Positions 13,301 to 25,982 of a DNA stretch of 64,000 bases are shown piece by piece. How positions within the stretch are numbered: position 1 is the stretch's first letter; each line of letters opens with the position of its first letter. The notes under the pieces were generated by a model. That model worked only from the letters and a program-made list of their open reading frames with translations. It had not been told where the DNA came from and made no database searches. The position numbers and the translations under genes were made by a program. Origin of the DNA: Macrotis lagotis (lineage: Eukaryota; Chordata; Mammalia; Peramelemorphia; Peramelidae); assembly GCF_037893015.1 (NCBI RefSeq), contig NC_133662.1, forward strand, positions 269,087,944 through 269,151,943. The letters are read 5' to 3'.

Positions 13301-15324
13301 GGGGGTTTTAAGGTTGCTTTCCCCCTTCCATTTTATGATAAAAATTGCCTAATATAGGCTTTCCTGATGAACAGTAACTTCAGAGAACATTTCTGTCCAT
13401 GGGGTAGGGATATGGGGTGATGGGAGGCAGGACTGAGCCTCATCTTTGTTTGAGAAGGATTGAACACTTACACCTGGAGCGTACACCTGGTCAGGTGGAT
13501 GGCTCAACCCTTCACAATCAGAGGTGAGACACAGGTGAAGCCAATCTCTGCCTCCTCTGCCTCTCCTCACCATATGCCCCTGCTGTTGGGGGGATTTGTT
13601 AGCACCATTCATCTTCCATCTTCCCCTTCACACAAACAGGCAGGACCTGTCCTCTTTTGTCATTGGACCCCCCTGGCTTAGCACACCCTGGTCGTAGCTT
13701 CATTCCTTCTTGAGCATGTGGAAACCATAGACTATTATTTCCCCAATAAAGCACTCCTTCCCCCTCTTCCCTTCCTCTTTATTTTCTGTGAAGAAAGTAT
13801 CCCTGGATCTGTAGTGGACATGGACCATTTGGTATGTGATGTCTCCCCAGGAATTTTTGTGTCCACCATTTTTCCTTTCCAGGGTGGTCCTGAAGCCTTT
13901 CTTCCAGAACAGGTTTTGGTTTTTGCCCATGACTTCTTATCTTTTCTATTAAGAGTCTCTAGCAAAATACATGGCCATTTTCTGGGGGGAGGGAACCAAC
14001 AAAATAGTATTCAATATTCAAAAGGGTCCAACATTCAGTCACAAAATTCCAGATTCAGAGCTGAGGAAAAGCCCAGAAACCATTTAGTCTAATCTTATTT
14101 TAGAGAGGAAAAGAAAACTAAGGCACAGAGAGAAAGTGACTTGTCCAAAGACATGTGGGATTTGAGGAGAAGAGTCAAGATCATGAATCCAAGGTCAATT
14201 TTCATGGCACTGAAACCTTCTGCCCCCTTAAAAAAGGTGACTTTGAAATGTGAATCCAGCATATTTTGATGATTTCAGTTTCCTACTCTGTAAAATGGAA
14301 ATAATAATGTGCGACTTGTGAGACTAAGTACCTTGCAAACCTTAAAAGTGAGCCCCAATGATATAATCAGAAAGAAGTTTTAAGGGAGAAGGAGCCCCAA
14401 GGCCTGGATTCTAATCACAATCCTGCTACTTACTGATCATTTGCTTTTGTTGCCTCTTTCCCATCAAGCCTCAGTTTCTTCATTTTTAAAATGATTATAA
14501 CATTGAAAGAGAGAGATGTAGGAGAGGGTTGATGTAGGAATTTCCTTGGCCTATGTGGGTCACCAACTCCCTGTAGCTTAGAAAGGCAATGTGGTGCAGG
14601 GGAAAGAGCACAGGATTTGGAGTCAGAAAATGGACATTCAAATTTTGTTACTGTCCTTTTACACTTTCTTCTAAGTGTCTTCCTTTGGTACAGAATTGAG
14701 GAGGTAGAACCAGAAAATCTCTGACATTCTTTCCAACTCTGTATTTGTTGTTCTAACTTCTAGCTTGAAGAGTGTCCCTGTACTCCAAGAGGTTACAGTG
14801 TCTACACCACATAGAGATCGAATTCAGTTCCAGGACTACTCTGTCCATTCTGCCATGCTGTATGAGATCTCCTCAGTTTTAGGGCCAGTGTGAGATTCTA
14901 CCATCATCGATCACTTTTCAGAGCTGGCAGGGAGCAGAGAGGGGCTGGGGCAGCTGGCAGGGGTAGGTTCTCTCATCAGGGTTTTGTTTACCAGCTGAGA
15001 GCTCTTCCATGGGAAATGTTCTACTCTACGACTCAGGAGACAGAGACCCACCTTACATGTAATGGAGGAAGCACGTGGGAGCTAGAGTCAAACATCAGGC
15101 TTGGGCTGATGGCAGTATCTATCCCAATAGCCAAGAGCAGGCCTATAAACTGTATGAGCAGATGGGAAGCTTTGTCATCTTCTTTCTCTCTAGCCAAGGT
15201 TCTCTCAAAAAGAGAGGAAGAGATTTCTGGGAAATACTGAAAAGCACGAATGATTATCCTTGCCTCTTTCCTTCTGCCTCATTTTGATCATTTATGTTTT
15301 CCCACTCACCCTCACCCCCCATAG
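7301..15324. other. Long anonymous stretch, simple repeats and old SINE relics
   Basis: I find no gene. Visible pieces are a TC/TG tract (7425-7470), an old 'agcatttattaa' class repeat (about 8440-8560), a similar one at about 12120-12260, MIR/Ther-like relics near 8030-8190, 11340-11515, 14050-14235 and 14578-14755, and a short RTE-like LINE tail at about 10965-11075. The rest (9000-10950, 12560-14050) shows nothing I recognise. Confidence 0.5.
10965..11075 (-). mobile_element. RTE-like LINE 3' tail fragment
   Basis: It shares phrases with the better copies at 17224-17440 and 18563-18780, in the same order: aatgacatcact, then ttacagt, then accacagatcagacacaaataa. It is a diverged, short fragment. 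Confidence 0.55.
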
Positions 15325-15338
15325 ATTTATTCATTTTT

Positions 15339-15476
15339 TTCAAGGCAAATGGGGTTAAGTGGCTTGCCCAAGGCCACACAGCTAGGTAATTATTAAGTGT
15401 CTGAGACCGGATTTGAACCCAGGTACTCCTGACTCCAGGGCCAGTGCTCTATTCACTGCACCACCTAGCCGCCCCA
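15339..15476 (-). mobile_element. WSINE1-like tRNA-derived SINE
   Basis: It is flanked by a 14-bp direct repeat atttattcattttt (15325-15338 and 15478-15491). The reverse complement reads gggcggctaggtggtgcagtg, then a B-box-like gagttcaaat-type block, then cttgggcaagccacttaacc. This matches four other copies in the window. Confidence 0.9.
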
Positions 15477-15489
15477 TATTTATTCATTT

Positions 15490-16320
15490 TTAACATTTAT
15501 TAATTTAAGCATTTTTATTCAAATTGTGTATTTTGTTTTTGCTTGTATGATTTTCCTTTTTTTATTTTCTTTGTGACTCTACTTCCTTTTCTAAAGTCTT
15601 AGGCTTAAATTAATATTACTTTTTCCATTTCTTTTAATAATAATAACTAATTTCTATGTATTGAATTGACATTAGTAAAGCATTTTACAGATGCCATTTC
15701 ATTTTATCCTTACAACAACCCATGAAGGTAAATTTTATTATTCTTCCCATTCATAGATGAGTGAACCGAGGCAGAGATTAATTAACTTGCTCAAAGACTG
15801 GATTTGAAGGTAAGTTTTTTGGATACCTCCTTGGCAATTAGAGTAGAGTATTTTTATATGGCAAATTTCCCTCAAAGAATACTTTTTGTCTATTTTCCCA
15901 AGATTTTTGTGGGGAAAGCCAAAGTTTCAGTTAGCTCCACTGATTAAAGTATCATGCCAAGGGCACCAAGGCCACAGGTTGGATTCCTATATAAACTATT
16001 TTATTGTAGTCTTAGGCAGGCAAGAAAGATCTTACAGAGAGGCACAGATGGTGTTTTCATTCCTGCTGTCCACTGAAAGCAAGAAAGTCAAAAGGGAATG
16101 GTGGACTTTGGAAGTGAACAGCTGGTTGACAGGATGACTGGGATTGAGATTTTATTTTCTAGAGCCACCTAGATAACATCCTTGAAAGAGATGGAATGCA
16201 TCCAGCATGGCTAAGTAAGAACAAATTTGCCTTGCGTCTTATAAGAAAAGACTTTTTAGCTGAAGGAGAAGAGGGAGAGAGAAATCAGCTGACAGATAAA
16301 CCTTGAATTACAAGCCATAG
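15490..16320. other. AT-rich non-coding sequence with a MIR-like relic
   Basis: A MIR-like core is visible at about 15645-15805 ('acaacaacccatgaagg'). The rest shows no gene or element I can name. Confidence 0.5.
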
Positions 16321-16439
16321 AGAGAAGTATGAATATGTTGATTTATATTGTAATATTCACAGAAGATAAAGATCCAGGAAGCAGAGAGAAGTCTAGTGAA
16401 AAGAATAATATCTCAAGAGAGCCAATTGAACCAGAGTTC

Positions 16440-17045
16440 TTTTTAAAATTTAAGTTGATGATGCTAAGGGAAATGAGCAGAGCCAAGAGAATATTATACT
16501 CATTAAGAGCATCACTGTGAGATGAGCAGCAGCCCCTGTCAATTGTTCAGTGTTCAAGGACAGTCCTGAGAGACTGCTATGGACAATGCCATCCAGATCC
16601 AGAGAAAAAACCATTGAGTCTGAGTACAGTCTGTTCACTTTTTAAAATTTTCTTTATGTTTTTTGCTTTCTTTCTCATAATTTTTCCCTTAGTCCTAATT
16701 CCTTTTTCACAATATGACTATTAATATAGAAATATGTTAAACACAATTGTACATATCCAACTTTTATGAGATTGTTCACTGCCATAGGGAGGGGGAGAGA
16801 AGGAAGGGAGGCAGAAAAATGTGGAACTCATAAACTTGAAAATGGATGGATGTTGTAAGCTATCTTTGCATGTAATTGGAAAAAACAAAATAATAAAAAA
16901 AGAAAATGATTTTGAATATATAACCTGTATCAGAATACTCACTGTCAAGGGAAGGGGGAGGGGAAGGAGGAAAAAAATATGGAACTCAAAATCTTATCCA
17001 AAAATGCATGTTGAAAACTACCTTTGTATGTAATTGAAAAAAATC
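16440..17045 (+). mobile_element. Two L1 3' ends in tandem
   Basis: The first tail runs from about 16440 (L1 ORF2 end, 'gaaatgagcagagccaagaga') to the A-rich end near 16905. A second, separate tail with the same wording (tggaactcaaaatctta, tgtatgtaattgaaaaa) follows directly to about 17045. Both are truncated and decayed. Confidence 0.75.
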
Positions 17046-17223
17046 AATTTATTACAGAAAAGGAAGTCATGTGGAGGAAGAAAAGGAAGGAGCAAAGAAC
17101 AGATCGGATCATTGATGAAGATGATTAGAAATATGATACATCATAAGAGAAACTAGAATTTTTCAATTATTTGCTTTCTTCTTCCTTCCTTTTGTTGTTT
17201 AGATAATTCCTACAAAAATAAAT

Positions 17224-18470
17224 GATCCTTGATGGGAAAAGAATGGAATTAAAAGAAATGGAAGCTGATCTTTAAGATAAGTAAGGCCAGAGTAATTGGT
17301 TGGTTGTTGTCCTTTGTTCTTGAAAAGGACCAAAATGACATCACTATGGGGATCACATTACAGTATATACAACTCTGCCTGATAAGATCAGGATGAATTT
17401 GAAAGATTCTACAACAGGTCAGGCACAAGTAGTCCATGGGAACATTTGGAGTGGAGATATCTCTTAATTTATATATCTGATATTTCGGCATTGCTCATGT
17501 AATACAGTACCTTCTTTGATGCAGGCACACCAGGCTGGATGATCCTGTGCCAGTGTATCCCATGTCTCCCAATCAATTCCAACGTTCTTCAGAGAGATTT
17601 TGTATTTCTTCTTCTGATCTTCATGTGAGCTCTTGTCCTGTGTGAGTTTTCTGTAGTGTTTTAGGGAAACATACATTTGGCATTGGAACAATGTGACCAT
17701 CCCATTGGAGTCACACTCTCTGCCTTAGAGTTTGAATGTATGGCAGTTTGAGATAGGACCTCGGTGTTCAGTTCCTCATCTTGTCAGGTGATCTTTGGCA
17801 ACTTCTTAAGATAGTTCAAATGGAAGTCAATCCATTTCTTGCCATTGTTCTGGTATATAGTCCAGGTTTTCTAGGCATGCAACAACAAGGTCAGCACAAT
17901 CTGGTCTCAATACTCTTCTTTCTTACTTTTTCCTTCAGAGTTCTCAAACTATTTCTGAGCTAGTTCTATCAATGGGTGTGTCAATCTCATCATCTATGTG
18001 TACATGCCTGAAAAGTATTCAGCCACAGTATTCAATCTTTTGAGATTTACTATAATTAATAGTTCCATGGATGGAGGATGTGGTGTTGGTTGGTGGAGAA
18101 CCTCTGTCTCCTTGGTGTTCATTTTATTGACCAAAATTAGCACAATTAGCAGAGAATTAGTTCATACTTTATTGGATCTCAAATTCAGAGGTTACAATGA
18201 GTGCACTATAATCTGCAAACAAAAAGTCATACACCAACTCTTCCTCCATTTTAGTCTTGACTTGTAGCCTTTTCAAGGTAAATAATTGACTGCCAGTGAG
18301 AAAGTTGATCTCGATGCTGTAACCCACTAAGTATCACTAGGAACATGTCAGCTCAGCTGAGGTGAGGACCATTTCCAATTCTCTCACTATCATTCTCTCA
18401 CTACCATATGCCACCCTAATGAAAAGAATAATGTTGACCAGTTTTCAGAATGCCAAAAGCTTGCACCTAC
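17224..18470 (-). mobile_element. RTE-like non-LTR retrotransposon, 3' half (degenerate)
   Basis: Read on the minus strand, a run of codons gives FLFADYSALIV (a decayed reverse-transcriptase FADD box), then a PTPHPPSMELLI block, and later KYKISLKNVGIDWETWDTLA near the C-terminus (within 17464-17700). These are the usual end-of-ORF features of RTE-like LINE reverse transcriptases. The 3' end reads gatgtcat-ttt-ggtccttttc, then aagaacaaaggacaac. Stops and frameshifts are frequent. The family label is my best reading; CR1-group is an alternative. Confidence 0.65.
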
Positions 18471-18560
18471 CTTTGAAGTATTCCTAAGTCAATTAATTGC
18501 CATATTTGAAGTGCATCTGTTAGAGGTATAATAACACAGGAAACATTCTGCTGAAAAGCA

Positions 18561-19025
18561 TGATCTTTGATGGGAAAAGAATGGAATTAAAAGAATTGCA
18601 AAGCTGATAATTAAGAGAAGGAAGGCTAGAGTAGTTGGTTGGTTGTTATCCTTTGTTCTTGAAAAGGACCAAAATGACATCACTATGGGGATCACGTTAC
18701 AGTACATACAACTCTGCCTGATAAGATCAATATGAAGTTGAAATATTCTACAACAGGTCAGGCACAAGTAGTCCATGGGAAGTCCAAGCACACAGCCCTG
18801 ATTCCCTCTATTGAAGACTGGGAAAACATGCCAGCATTATTCATTATTCAGAACTCATGCAAGTCTATCATCATGGAACTACTATACAATACTGATGAAT
18901 TTCTCAAGACAACTAGAATTTCCCATAATTTCCCATAAGTTCTCATGATTGATCATTTCAAAAGCCTTTGCTAGATCAATGAATATTGTGTACAGACCTC
19001 TGTTTTGTTCCTGACATTTTTAAGG
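18561..19025 (-). mobile_element. RTE-like LINE fragment, second copy
   Basis: The part at 18561-18778 is a diverged direct repeat of 17222-17440, including about 65 bp that lie outside the LINE 3' end. Beyond it, on the minus strand at about 18950-19020, one frame reads QEQNRGLYTIFIDLAKAFEM, the conserved reverse-transcriptase 'D-L-x-KAF' motif. It is broken elsewhere. Confidence 0.65.
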
Positions 19026-19379
19026 AAAGAGTACGAGATTACTAGCCTATCCTTGCGGTGTTCAAATCACCACATTTAAATGAACTACAATCTCAGAGAA
19101 AGAATTGGTTGACTCACTCCAAGGATATCTGAGAGATTTTTTTAACAACAAGAGGGGCACTACAGATGTACAGAAAGGAAGTTTTCCTGATGTTCAAAAC
19201 AATGATGAGAATGGCATCTGTAAAATATAGGATCATGAACTTGCCTTCCTGACCATATTGAAGATTGAATTATTCCAAAGGAGGGGAGTAAACATTAGAA
19301 TAGGAAACAGCAATCACAAAACTCAAGCATGACTTTAATAAAAATATCAACCTAACCTTTTTAGAGCTATAAATTGGTA

Positions 19380-19965
19380 GAACCAGAGAATTCTGTAGAT
19401 AGATATTTTTCTATAGCCATCAGATTGGCAAAGATGATAGAAAAGAAAAGTGGCTGTCATTGGCAGAATCATGGGAGGACAGACACACTGATACACCACT
19501 GATGGACCTATGAAGTGATCTAATCATTCTAGAAAGCAATTTGGAATTGCACCCCAAAAGTGAGTAATTATATGTACCACTTGACCTAGCAATATCACTA
19601 CTCACTTTATATCCCAAAGAATTTTTTTAAAAAGAGAGGACAAGTCTCCAATGTGTATTAAAATATTGGTGATAGTAATGTTTTGTAATATTAAAACTAT
19701 TGGAAACAGAGCGGTATACAACAGTTGGGAAATGGTTTAAAACATTTTATCATATGAATGCAGTAGAATATTATTGCATTGTAAGAAGTGATGAAAGGAA
19801 TGGATTCAGAGAAAGATTAGAAGATGTATATGGATTGATACAGAATGAAGTGAGTAGAACCAGGACAGTAATTTATACAGGAATAACCATGCTATAAAAG
19901 GAAACTCTAAGAGGATGGAACTCTGATCAATGCACCATAGTTGTGCTGGTGATGTTAATGACTAA
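19380..19965 (+). mobile_element. L1 ORF2 C-terminal and 3' relic
   Basis: It carries the same phrases as the tail of the large L1 below, such as 'catcagattggcaaagatga', 'gaagtgatctaatcatt', 'tgggaaatggtttaaaac' and 'aatattattgcattgtaag'. It is broken by stops and lacks the very 3' end. Confidence 0.75.
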
Positions 19966-19969
19966 AGCA

Positions 19970-20439
19970 CTGGCCTTAAAGAATTGGTATGAAGATCACA
20001 TAGTTAAGTATTTTGCATGCCTTAAAGGACAATATGAAGACCATTTAGTCAGTCCTCCTCCTCCTTTGTCTCTTCCTCCTTGGACATCAAGAATCAGGAA
20101 GAGGAAGCAATAAAATTTAGAATTCAGAGAACAAAGATGAGCAGCTTGAACAAATTCATAGAATCTGGGAAATTCTAGGCACCAATCCTGCACTTCAAAA
20201 ATGACAATTAATTGACTGAGAAATTCTTCAAGAAGTATATTGGTGGGTGTAAGCATTTGACATTCTATAAACTGGCCAGGATTATACTTCCTGAGCAGGA
20301 TGACATACAATATGATAGCGAGAAAATTGGAAATGATCATCACCTCGTCTGAGCTGACATGATCACAGTGATACTGGGGGGGTTGGACAGAGCCATTTGT
20401 GACTCACTCTAGCAACATCATCATCATGAAGATCCTTAG

Positions 20440-20499
<60 letters not shown>

Positions 20500-21420
20500 C
20501 TACTTTTTCGGAGGCCTGGTTGCGCAAATTTCTTTTTTTGATTTTGAAATCATGGAGTTAGGGATTTGGGTGGAGCAGTCAAAAGGAAGGATGAAATGAG
20601 GTGAATGCTCTCAAAGCTATCTAAAGCTTCCTACCATGGCCTTCTCACCCTCAAAGACAGGCTTTCTTCAGAGTTTTTGAATTCTCTTCCCAATGGGGCA
20701 ATAAGGATGTTTAAGTCTGAGGGAAAAGTGATCACCCAGACCAATTTCTCCCAGTGCATGCCTATTTGAACTCCTTTCCTCTCTCTGCCTTTTATGCTGG
20801 CATATAATTGCATGATGTCATCATTGAAACCAGTCCTCCTTCCTGTTATGTGACCCAAGAAATCTTATCTTTATTCCTAAGCCTCAAAAACTTATCCCTA
20901 ATTGCCCTTGGGGTTCTCATAGACCAGAACATTCACAGAAAGCATTCTGAGTACTTTCTTTTGACTTAAAGACAAGGTTATTGGTTCTTCTTTTGTTCCA
21001 GAAAATTCATCTCAATAATTTCTCCAGTTATTTGGTCCTGAGACAAATTCCCTTATCATTTTTTCTGAAATGTCTATTAGTCCTAATTTACATAGTCTGA
21101 TTTGTCCTTGAAGGCAAATGTTTGGCTGCTTTCTCCTGAGCCCTGTTAAATTCTGGAACCAAATGATGAATTCCATGGCCTTTCGATGAGGATCCTTTTC
21201 TCCCCTTTCCCCTCCACCTTCAGCACATCTGCTGAATTAAGTTACCAGGTCACCCCCTGCCCCATCTCACCTTCAAAATCAAAAAACTCTAATAGTTCCC
21301 TATTGGATTATATATGAAGTCCAGACTTCTCAGTCCAACATTTAAAGCCCTTCTCAGCCTGGTTTCAGCTTTTCTTTCCAGGCTGATTACACATTTCTTT
21401 TCTTCATGGACTCAATAATC
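19970..21420. other. Non-coding stretch with a long TG microsatellite
   Basis: I see no gene. The only notable structure is the TG tract at 20442-20497, listed separately. Confidence 0.5.
20442..20497. repeat. (TG)n microsatellite
   Basis: About 28 uninterrupted TG units. Confidence 0.97.
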
Positions 21421-21421
21421 T

Positions 21422-21702
21422 AGGACAGCTAGGATGGAAATTTGAATCCAGACTCAGACATTTGATACTTCCTAGTGGTGTGACCTTGATCAATTAACTT
21501 CACCCTGAACGCCTCACACCGTGGGCCACCTCCAGTCATCCTGATTCATATCTGGCCTCTGGACCCCAGATGACCCTGAAGGAGAGAGTGAGCTGGTGAC
21601 TTGGCACAGCCCTTCTCACTCAATTTCAGTTCAAGAACTTGTCCTGTTACTTCCCTGAGGTCATGGCCTTCTTTGGGAATGAAGGACAAACACCATCAAT
21701 CT
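21422..21702 (+). mobile_element. MAR1-like SINE
   Basis: It has a tRNA-like head, then 'cacctccagtcatcctgatt', 'agtgagctggtgacttggca' and a 3' tail 'gaatgaaggacaaaca'. The plan is that of the copies near 28120, 40539 and 43889. Confidence 0.85.
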
Positions 21703-23035
21703 AGTTAGCTTGAGTCGCTTCCATCTCTTTGTCTTGGCATCACCCATGCCTATATTTCCTCTCCCTCTTCTCTCTGTCAGCCTCTTGAAATTCTTATTTC
21801 CCATCAAGACTTGGCTCATATACCACATCCTTCAACAAGCTCAGTTTGATTCACTGTGTTCATCATGCCTTTCACCAAATCACAGTGGATTTATCTCAAA
21901 CATATCAATGTTGTTGTGTCCCCACCCAAAATGGATAGCCAGCACCTTAAAGACTGAGATTATCTAATTCTTGCATTCATATACCCAACACTTAGGACAG
22001 GGTCTAACACATGCTAAGTGTTTCATAAGTTCTGGTTAACTGACTGACTGCAAAAATTAAATGCAGAGAGCTTTAGCACCAGGAAGTTGGCTACACTGTG
22101 AGGAATTTTGTTGTCCCCAGGATCTCAAGAAGATCATCAACTATGTATGGAAGAAGATGCTATGTCTGCAGAGGTTTTGCCACACTGGTGCCTGAAGTCA
22201 CAGTGTTCTGAAGTCTTGAGTAATCATATCACCTGACTTTTGAAAATTAACGTGGAACCCTAATCTTAAATTTTTAAAAAATATATTTTTAGGGAAAGTG
22301 AAGAAAGAATTAAATGCTAGTCCTATAAAATACCAACAAAATGAAAAGGTAAGGAAGAATGGTAGCCAAACTAATTTCCTTACTTTTTACCAAAGACTCA
22401 ACATCACATTCAGAAGTCATCCAGTATCTTCTGAACATAGAAAAAAATACAAATACATCAAGGACTTTACTCTGAAATTTGGGGTATTATTTCTATTTCT
22501 TTTATATCACAGGAGACATTTTAAAGATATGCATTGATTTGATTATTCTTTCCAATAAAAAAACCAGAAAAAATATAACCTTGTTCTATATGATGGAGTC
22601 AAGTTATAGAGTTTCAGAGTTTTTGGTGATAGAGAAAGAAGCTCAATAGTTTCCTTCCTTTAACATGAGCAACTGAATTGTTTGTCACTGGACAGTCATA
22701 TCAAAACTCTAGGGTTTTGTTTTCCTCTTCTCCAAGATCCTGTGCAAGGCCAGTCAGAAGGCAAAGTCTGCCCTGCCTCAGAATCTGAAGTCAATGATAT
22801 ACCAACCTGTTAAGATGTCTCCATCCCCCCTTTCCTACAATTGACCCCCCCAAGGACAATGACACTTGATTTGTGAACCAAACATTGCTATTTATTTCCT
22901 GCATATTATAAATACTAGTGGAAAATGACTGATGTTCAGGAACTCATCTAGTGCACAATTAATGCTTCTTCATGCTATAACTTTAAACTATGGGTGAAAT
23001 AAAGTTTTACTGACTTTTATCCTAAATTATAAGTA
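21703..23035. other. Anonymous non-coding sequence
   Basis: I see no gene, RNA gene or element I can name, apart from short SINE-like phrases near 21960-22040. Confidence 0.45.
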
Positions 23036-23039
23036 GTGA

Positions 23040-23440
23040 TCGTTTTCATGATATTTAGAAAGGACTTCAGAGACCAAACTATTCCTGAATGAGAATCTCC
23101 TGGATAACATTCTTAAGCTAGTCATCAATGTTTCTTGAAAACTTTCTACAATATAAAAGTCATTGACCCTTGAGACAGTCCAACGGGCTTTGTATCAGCT
23201 CCAGATCCTGGGAATTGTTTAGAAAATATTTCTGTATGTTGAGCCAAATTTGTCTACTTTCTTCTTCTATCCATCACTCCTACTTTTGTCTTCTGGATGC
23301 AAGTAGATAAAGTGTAACCCTTCTTTTCCAGGTTAACCCTTAAGATGATTCAAGTCTGTTATCATTCCCACCCTTGAGTCTTTTCTTCTCCAGATTAAAT
23401 AGTCCTAGTTTCACTTTCTGGGCAAAGATTGGGGCACTTT
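23040..23440 (+). mobile_element. CR1/L3-like ancient LINE relic
   Basis: Scattered phrases such as 'tttcttctccagattaaata' and 'agtctgttatcattcccacc' match a widespread amniote repeat that I associate with CR1/L3. Similar text occurs at 30180-30300 and 34575-35035. It is strongly decayed. Confidence 0.45.
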
Positions 23441-23785
23441 CTAGATGGAACCCAGATGGTAGAAAGAAGCTAGGAACCTCCTAGGACTTCTCCCAGTCTC
23501 CTTTTGAAACAACTTTAAATAATGCTTCTAAACTAACTGTAAAGTAACAGAACCCACAAAAAGATAGAATGAAACTACTTTTCAGCTCAATATATCTTGA
23601 AGAACCTCAGAAAAGTTTTATCACATAGGATAAGGGAGAACAGTCCAGCATACTGAGAAGCCAGTAGGGGTTCTTAGTGAAAGCACAACTCACTAACTAA
23701 AACACCTGCATCCCTGTTCAGCAAGTAGGCTATTTATCAGGCTAACAGTGATAGCTCAAAGCATACTTCAAACTCTAGAATACTG

Positions 23786-24990
23786 GTGCAACAGGCAGGA
23801 CTGGGTCAGGGAGCAAACCAAGAACACCTGAGACCCCATTGTGAAAAGCCAGACCCCCAACTCCTAGCACAAAAATCTTGGGACTGTACTCCTTGTGCTC
23901 CAGGAGAAGAGCTCAATTTTCAAAATGAGCAAAAAAACCTCAAAAGGGCCCTGATTATAGAATGCTACAATGATGACAGGAAAGATCAAAACATCATCTC
24001 AAAAGAGGAATATAATTACAAAATGCCTTTTGTGAAGCTTCATGAAATGGTCTCAAATTCAAAAAAAGTCTTCCTGGAAGAGCTCAAAAAGGATTTAAAA
24101 AGCCATGGAAGAGAGGAAAAAGAAAAATTCAGTGAAGAAATGAGTCAGGCAGAAGAATTTGATAAATTGGAAAAGGAAGCACAAAAGGTGACTGAAGAAA
24201 TCACTATCTTTAAAAGAAGAATTGGCCAAATGAAAAAAGAAAACAACTTATTTAAAAGTAGGATTGATCAGCTGAGAAAGGAAATTCAAAAGTTATCTAA
24301 AGAAAATATATCCTTAAAAATTAAAATTGGGCAAGAATAAACAAAACCAAAAAATTGCAAAAGAGAAGAAAATGTAAATTAACACCTAGAAAAGACAACT
24401 GACCCAGAAAATAGATCCATGAGAGATAATGTACAAATTATTGCTTTATCCAAAAGTTATAATCAGAAAAAGAACTTTAACAATATGTTTTTTAAGAAAT
24501 TATCAAGTAAAACTGCTTAAAACTTCTTTAATATCCCAGAACAAAAGGGTAAAATAATCTTTGAAAGAATCCACTGATAGCCTCCAGAAAGAGTTCCCAA
24601 AATAAAAACTCCAAGGAATATTGTAGACAAATTTCAGAATTATCAGCTAAAGGAGAAAATAGTGCAAACAACCCTCTCCCTCTCCAAAAATAAACAATTT
24701 AAATACCAAGAACCCACAGTTAGGATTACAGAGAACTTAGTAGCTTCATCATTAAAGAACTGGAGGGCTAGAATATGATATTCTGGAGGGTAAAGAAGTT
24801 TGAATTACAGCCAAGAATCAACTTCCCTGCAAGATTCAGCATATTGTTTCTGGAATATGCTGAAAGGAAAAAGGTTGACATTCTATGAAATAGGGAATTT
24901 TCAAATTTACCTGATAAAAAGCTCAGAACTGAAGCCAAAATTCAATCTTCAAATACAAGACTCAAGAGAAGCATAAAAAGGTAAATGGAA
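23786..24990 (+). pseudogene. L1 ORF1 remnant (coiled coil, RRM-like part)
   Basis: The first 184 codons (23786-24340) are open. From about codon 60 they form a Lys/Glu/Leu-rich coiled coil (for example LKKDLKSHGREEKEKFSEEM and QLRKEIQKLSKENISLKIKI), the trimerisation part of L1 ORF1p. The RRM and C-terminal parts follow in other frames with stops, to about 24990. Confidence 0.75.
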
Positions 24991-25652
24991 AGAAAAAGTT
25001 AGTCAAACAGATTAAACTGTTTACATCCCTCACAGGAAGATAATACTTGTAAACTCTTAAGAATTTTATTTCTATTATGACAGATGAAATGAATATATAT
25101 AGACAGAGGGTGTGGATATAAGTTGATTATTATGTGATGATATTTGCAACTCAAGAATTGTATTTCTATTAGGACAGTTGAAAGGAGAATACTTAGAGAA
25201 AGGGTGTGGGTATAAGACAGGTATAAAATATGACATGAAGACACAAAAGATTATGCTGGAAGAAGGGTAGCAGAAAAGGGAAAATAGCCCCATATTAAAA
25301 AGTATTTATTTTAGTACAAGGGAAAAAGGGAAGGTGTGAACATTGAGTGTCTTCCCTTCAACAGATTTTGCTCAGAAAGGAAATAGTATACATTCCCAAT
25401 TGGGTTTAGAAATATATACTACCCCTTCAGGAAACTAGGAGGGAAAAGGGGGAAATAAATGAGAAAATGGCACTGATAGAAGGAAGGGAAGAGGGAGGGG
25501 GGAATATAAGGGGAAAAAGAGGAGGAGATCTGATAGAAGGAAGGTAAGATTGGAGAAGCAAAACCCTACTGAGGGGGACTATGATGAAAGGAGAAAAGTA
25601 ACAACAGTAGGAAGATAGAATAAAGGGTAATAAAGAATTAGTAATTCTAAAT

Positions 25653-25922
25653 GTGAATGTCAATGGGATGAACTCTCCGATAAAATGGAAATGGATAGAA
25701 GAGTGTAATAAAAACCAAACTCCTACCATATATGGTTTACAAGAAACATGTTTAAAGCAGAGAGAAACACACAGAATTAATGTAACATGTAGAATATATT
25801 ATGCTTCAACTGAAGTAAAAAAAAAAAAAACATGGATAGTAATTCTTACCTCAAACAAAGAAAAAGAAAAGATGATCCAATTGAAAGGTGTAAGAAAGAA
25901 AATACATCTTCCTAAAAGGTAA
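25653..25922 (+). pseudogene. L1 ORF2 endonuclease start (remnant)
   Basis: The open stretch begins MNVNGMNSPIKWKWI and contains TPTIYGLQETCLK. These are the N-terminal Asn and the LQET metal-site motif of the L1 apurinic-type endonuclease, which nicks target DNA. The frame stops at 25922. A short continuation (NAYVPNAKTSK) ends where the inverted segment begins at 25983. Confidence 0.8.
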
Positions 25923-25982
25923 CATAAGCAACAAAATAATATCAGTATTAAACGCATATGTACCAAATGCTAAAACATCTAA

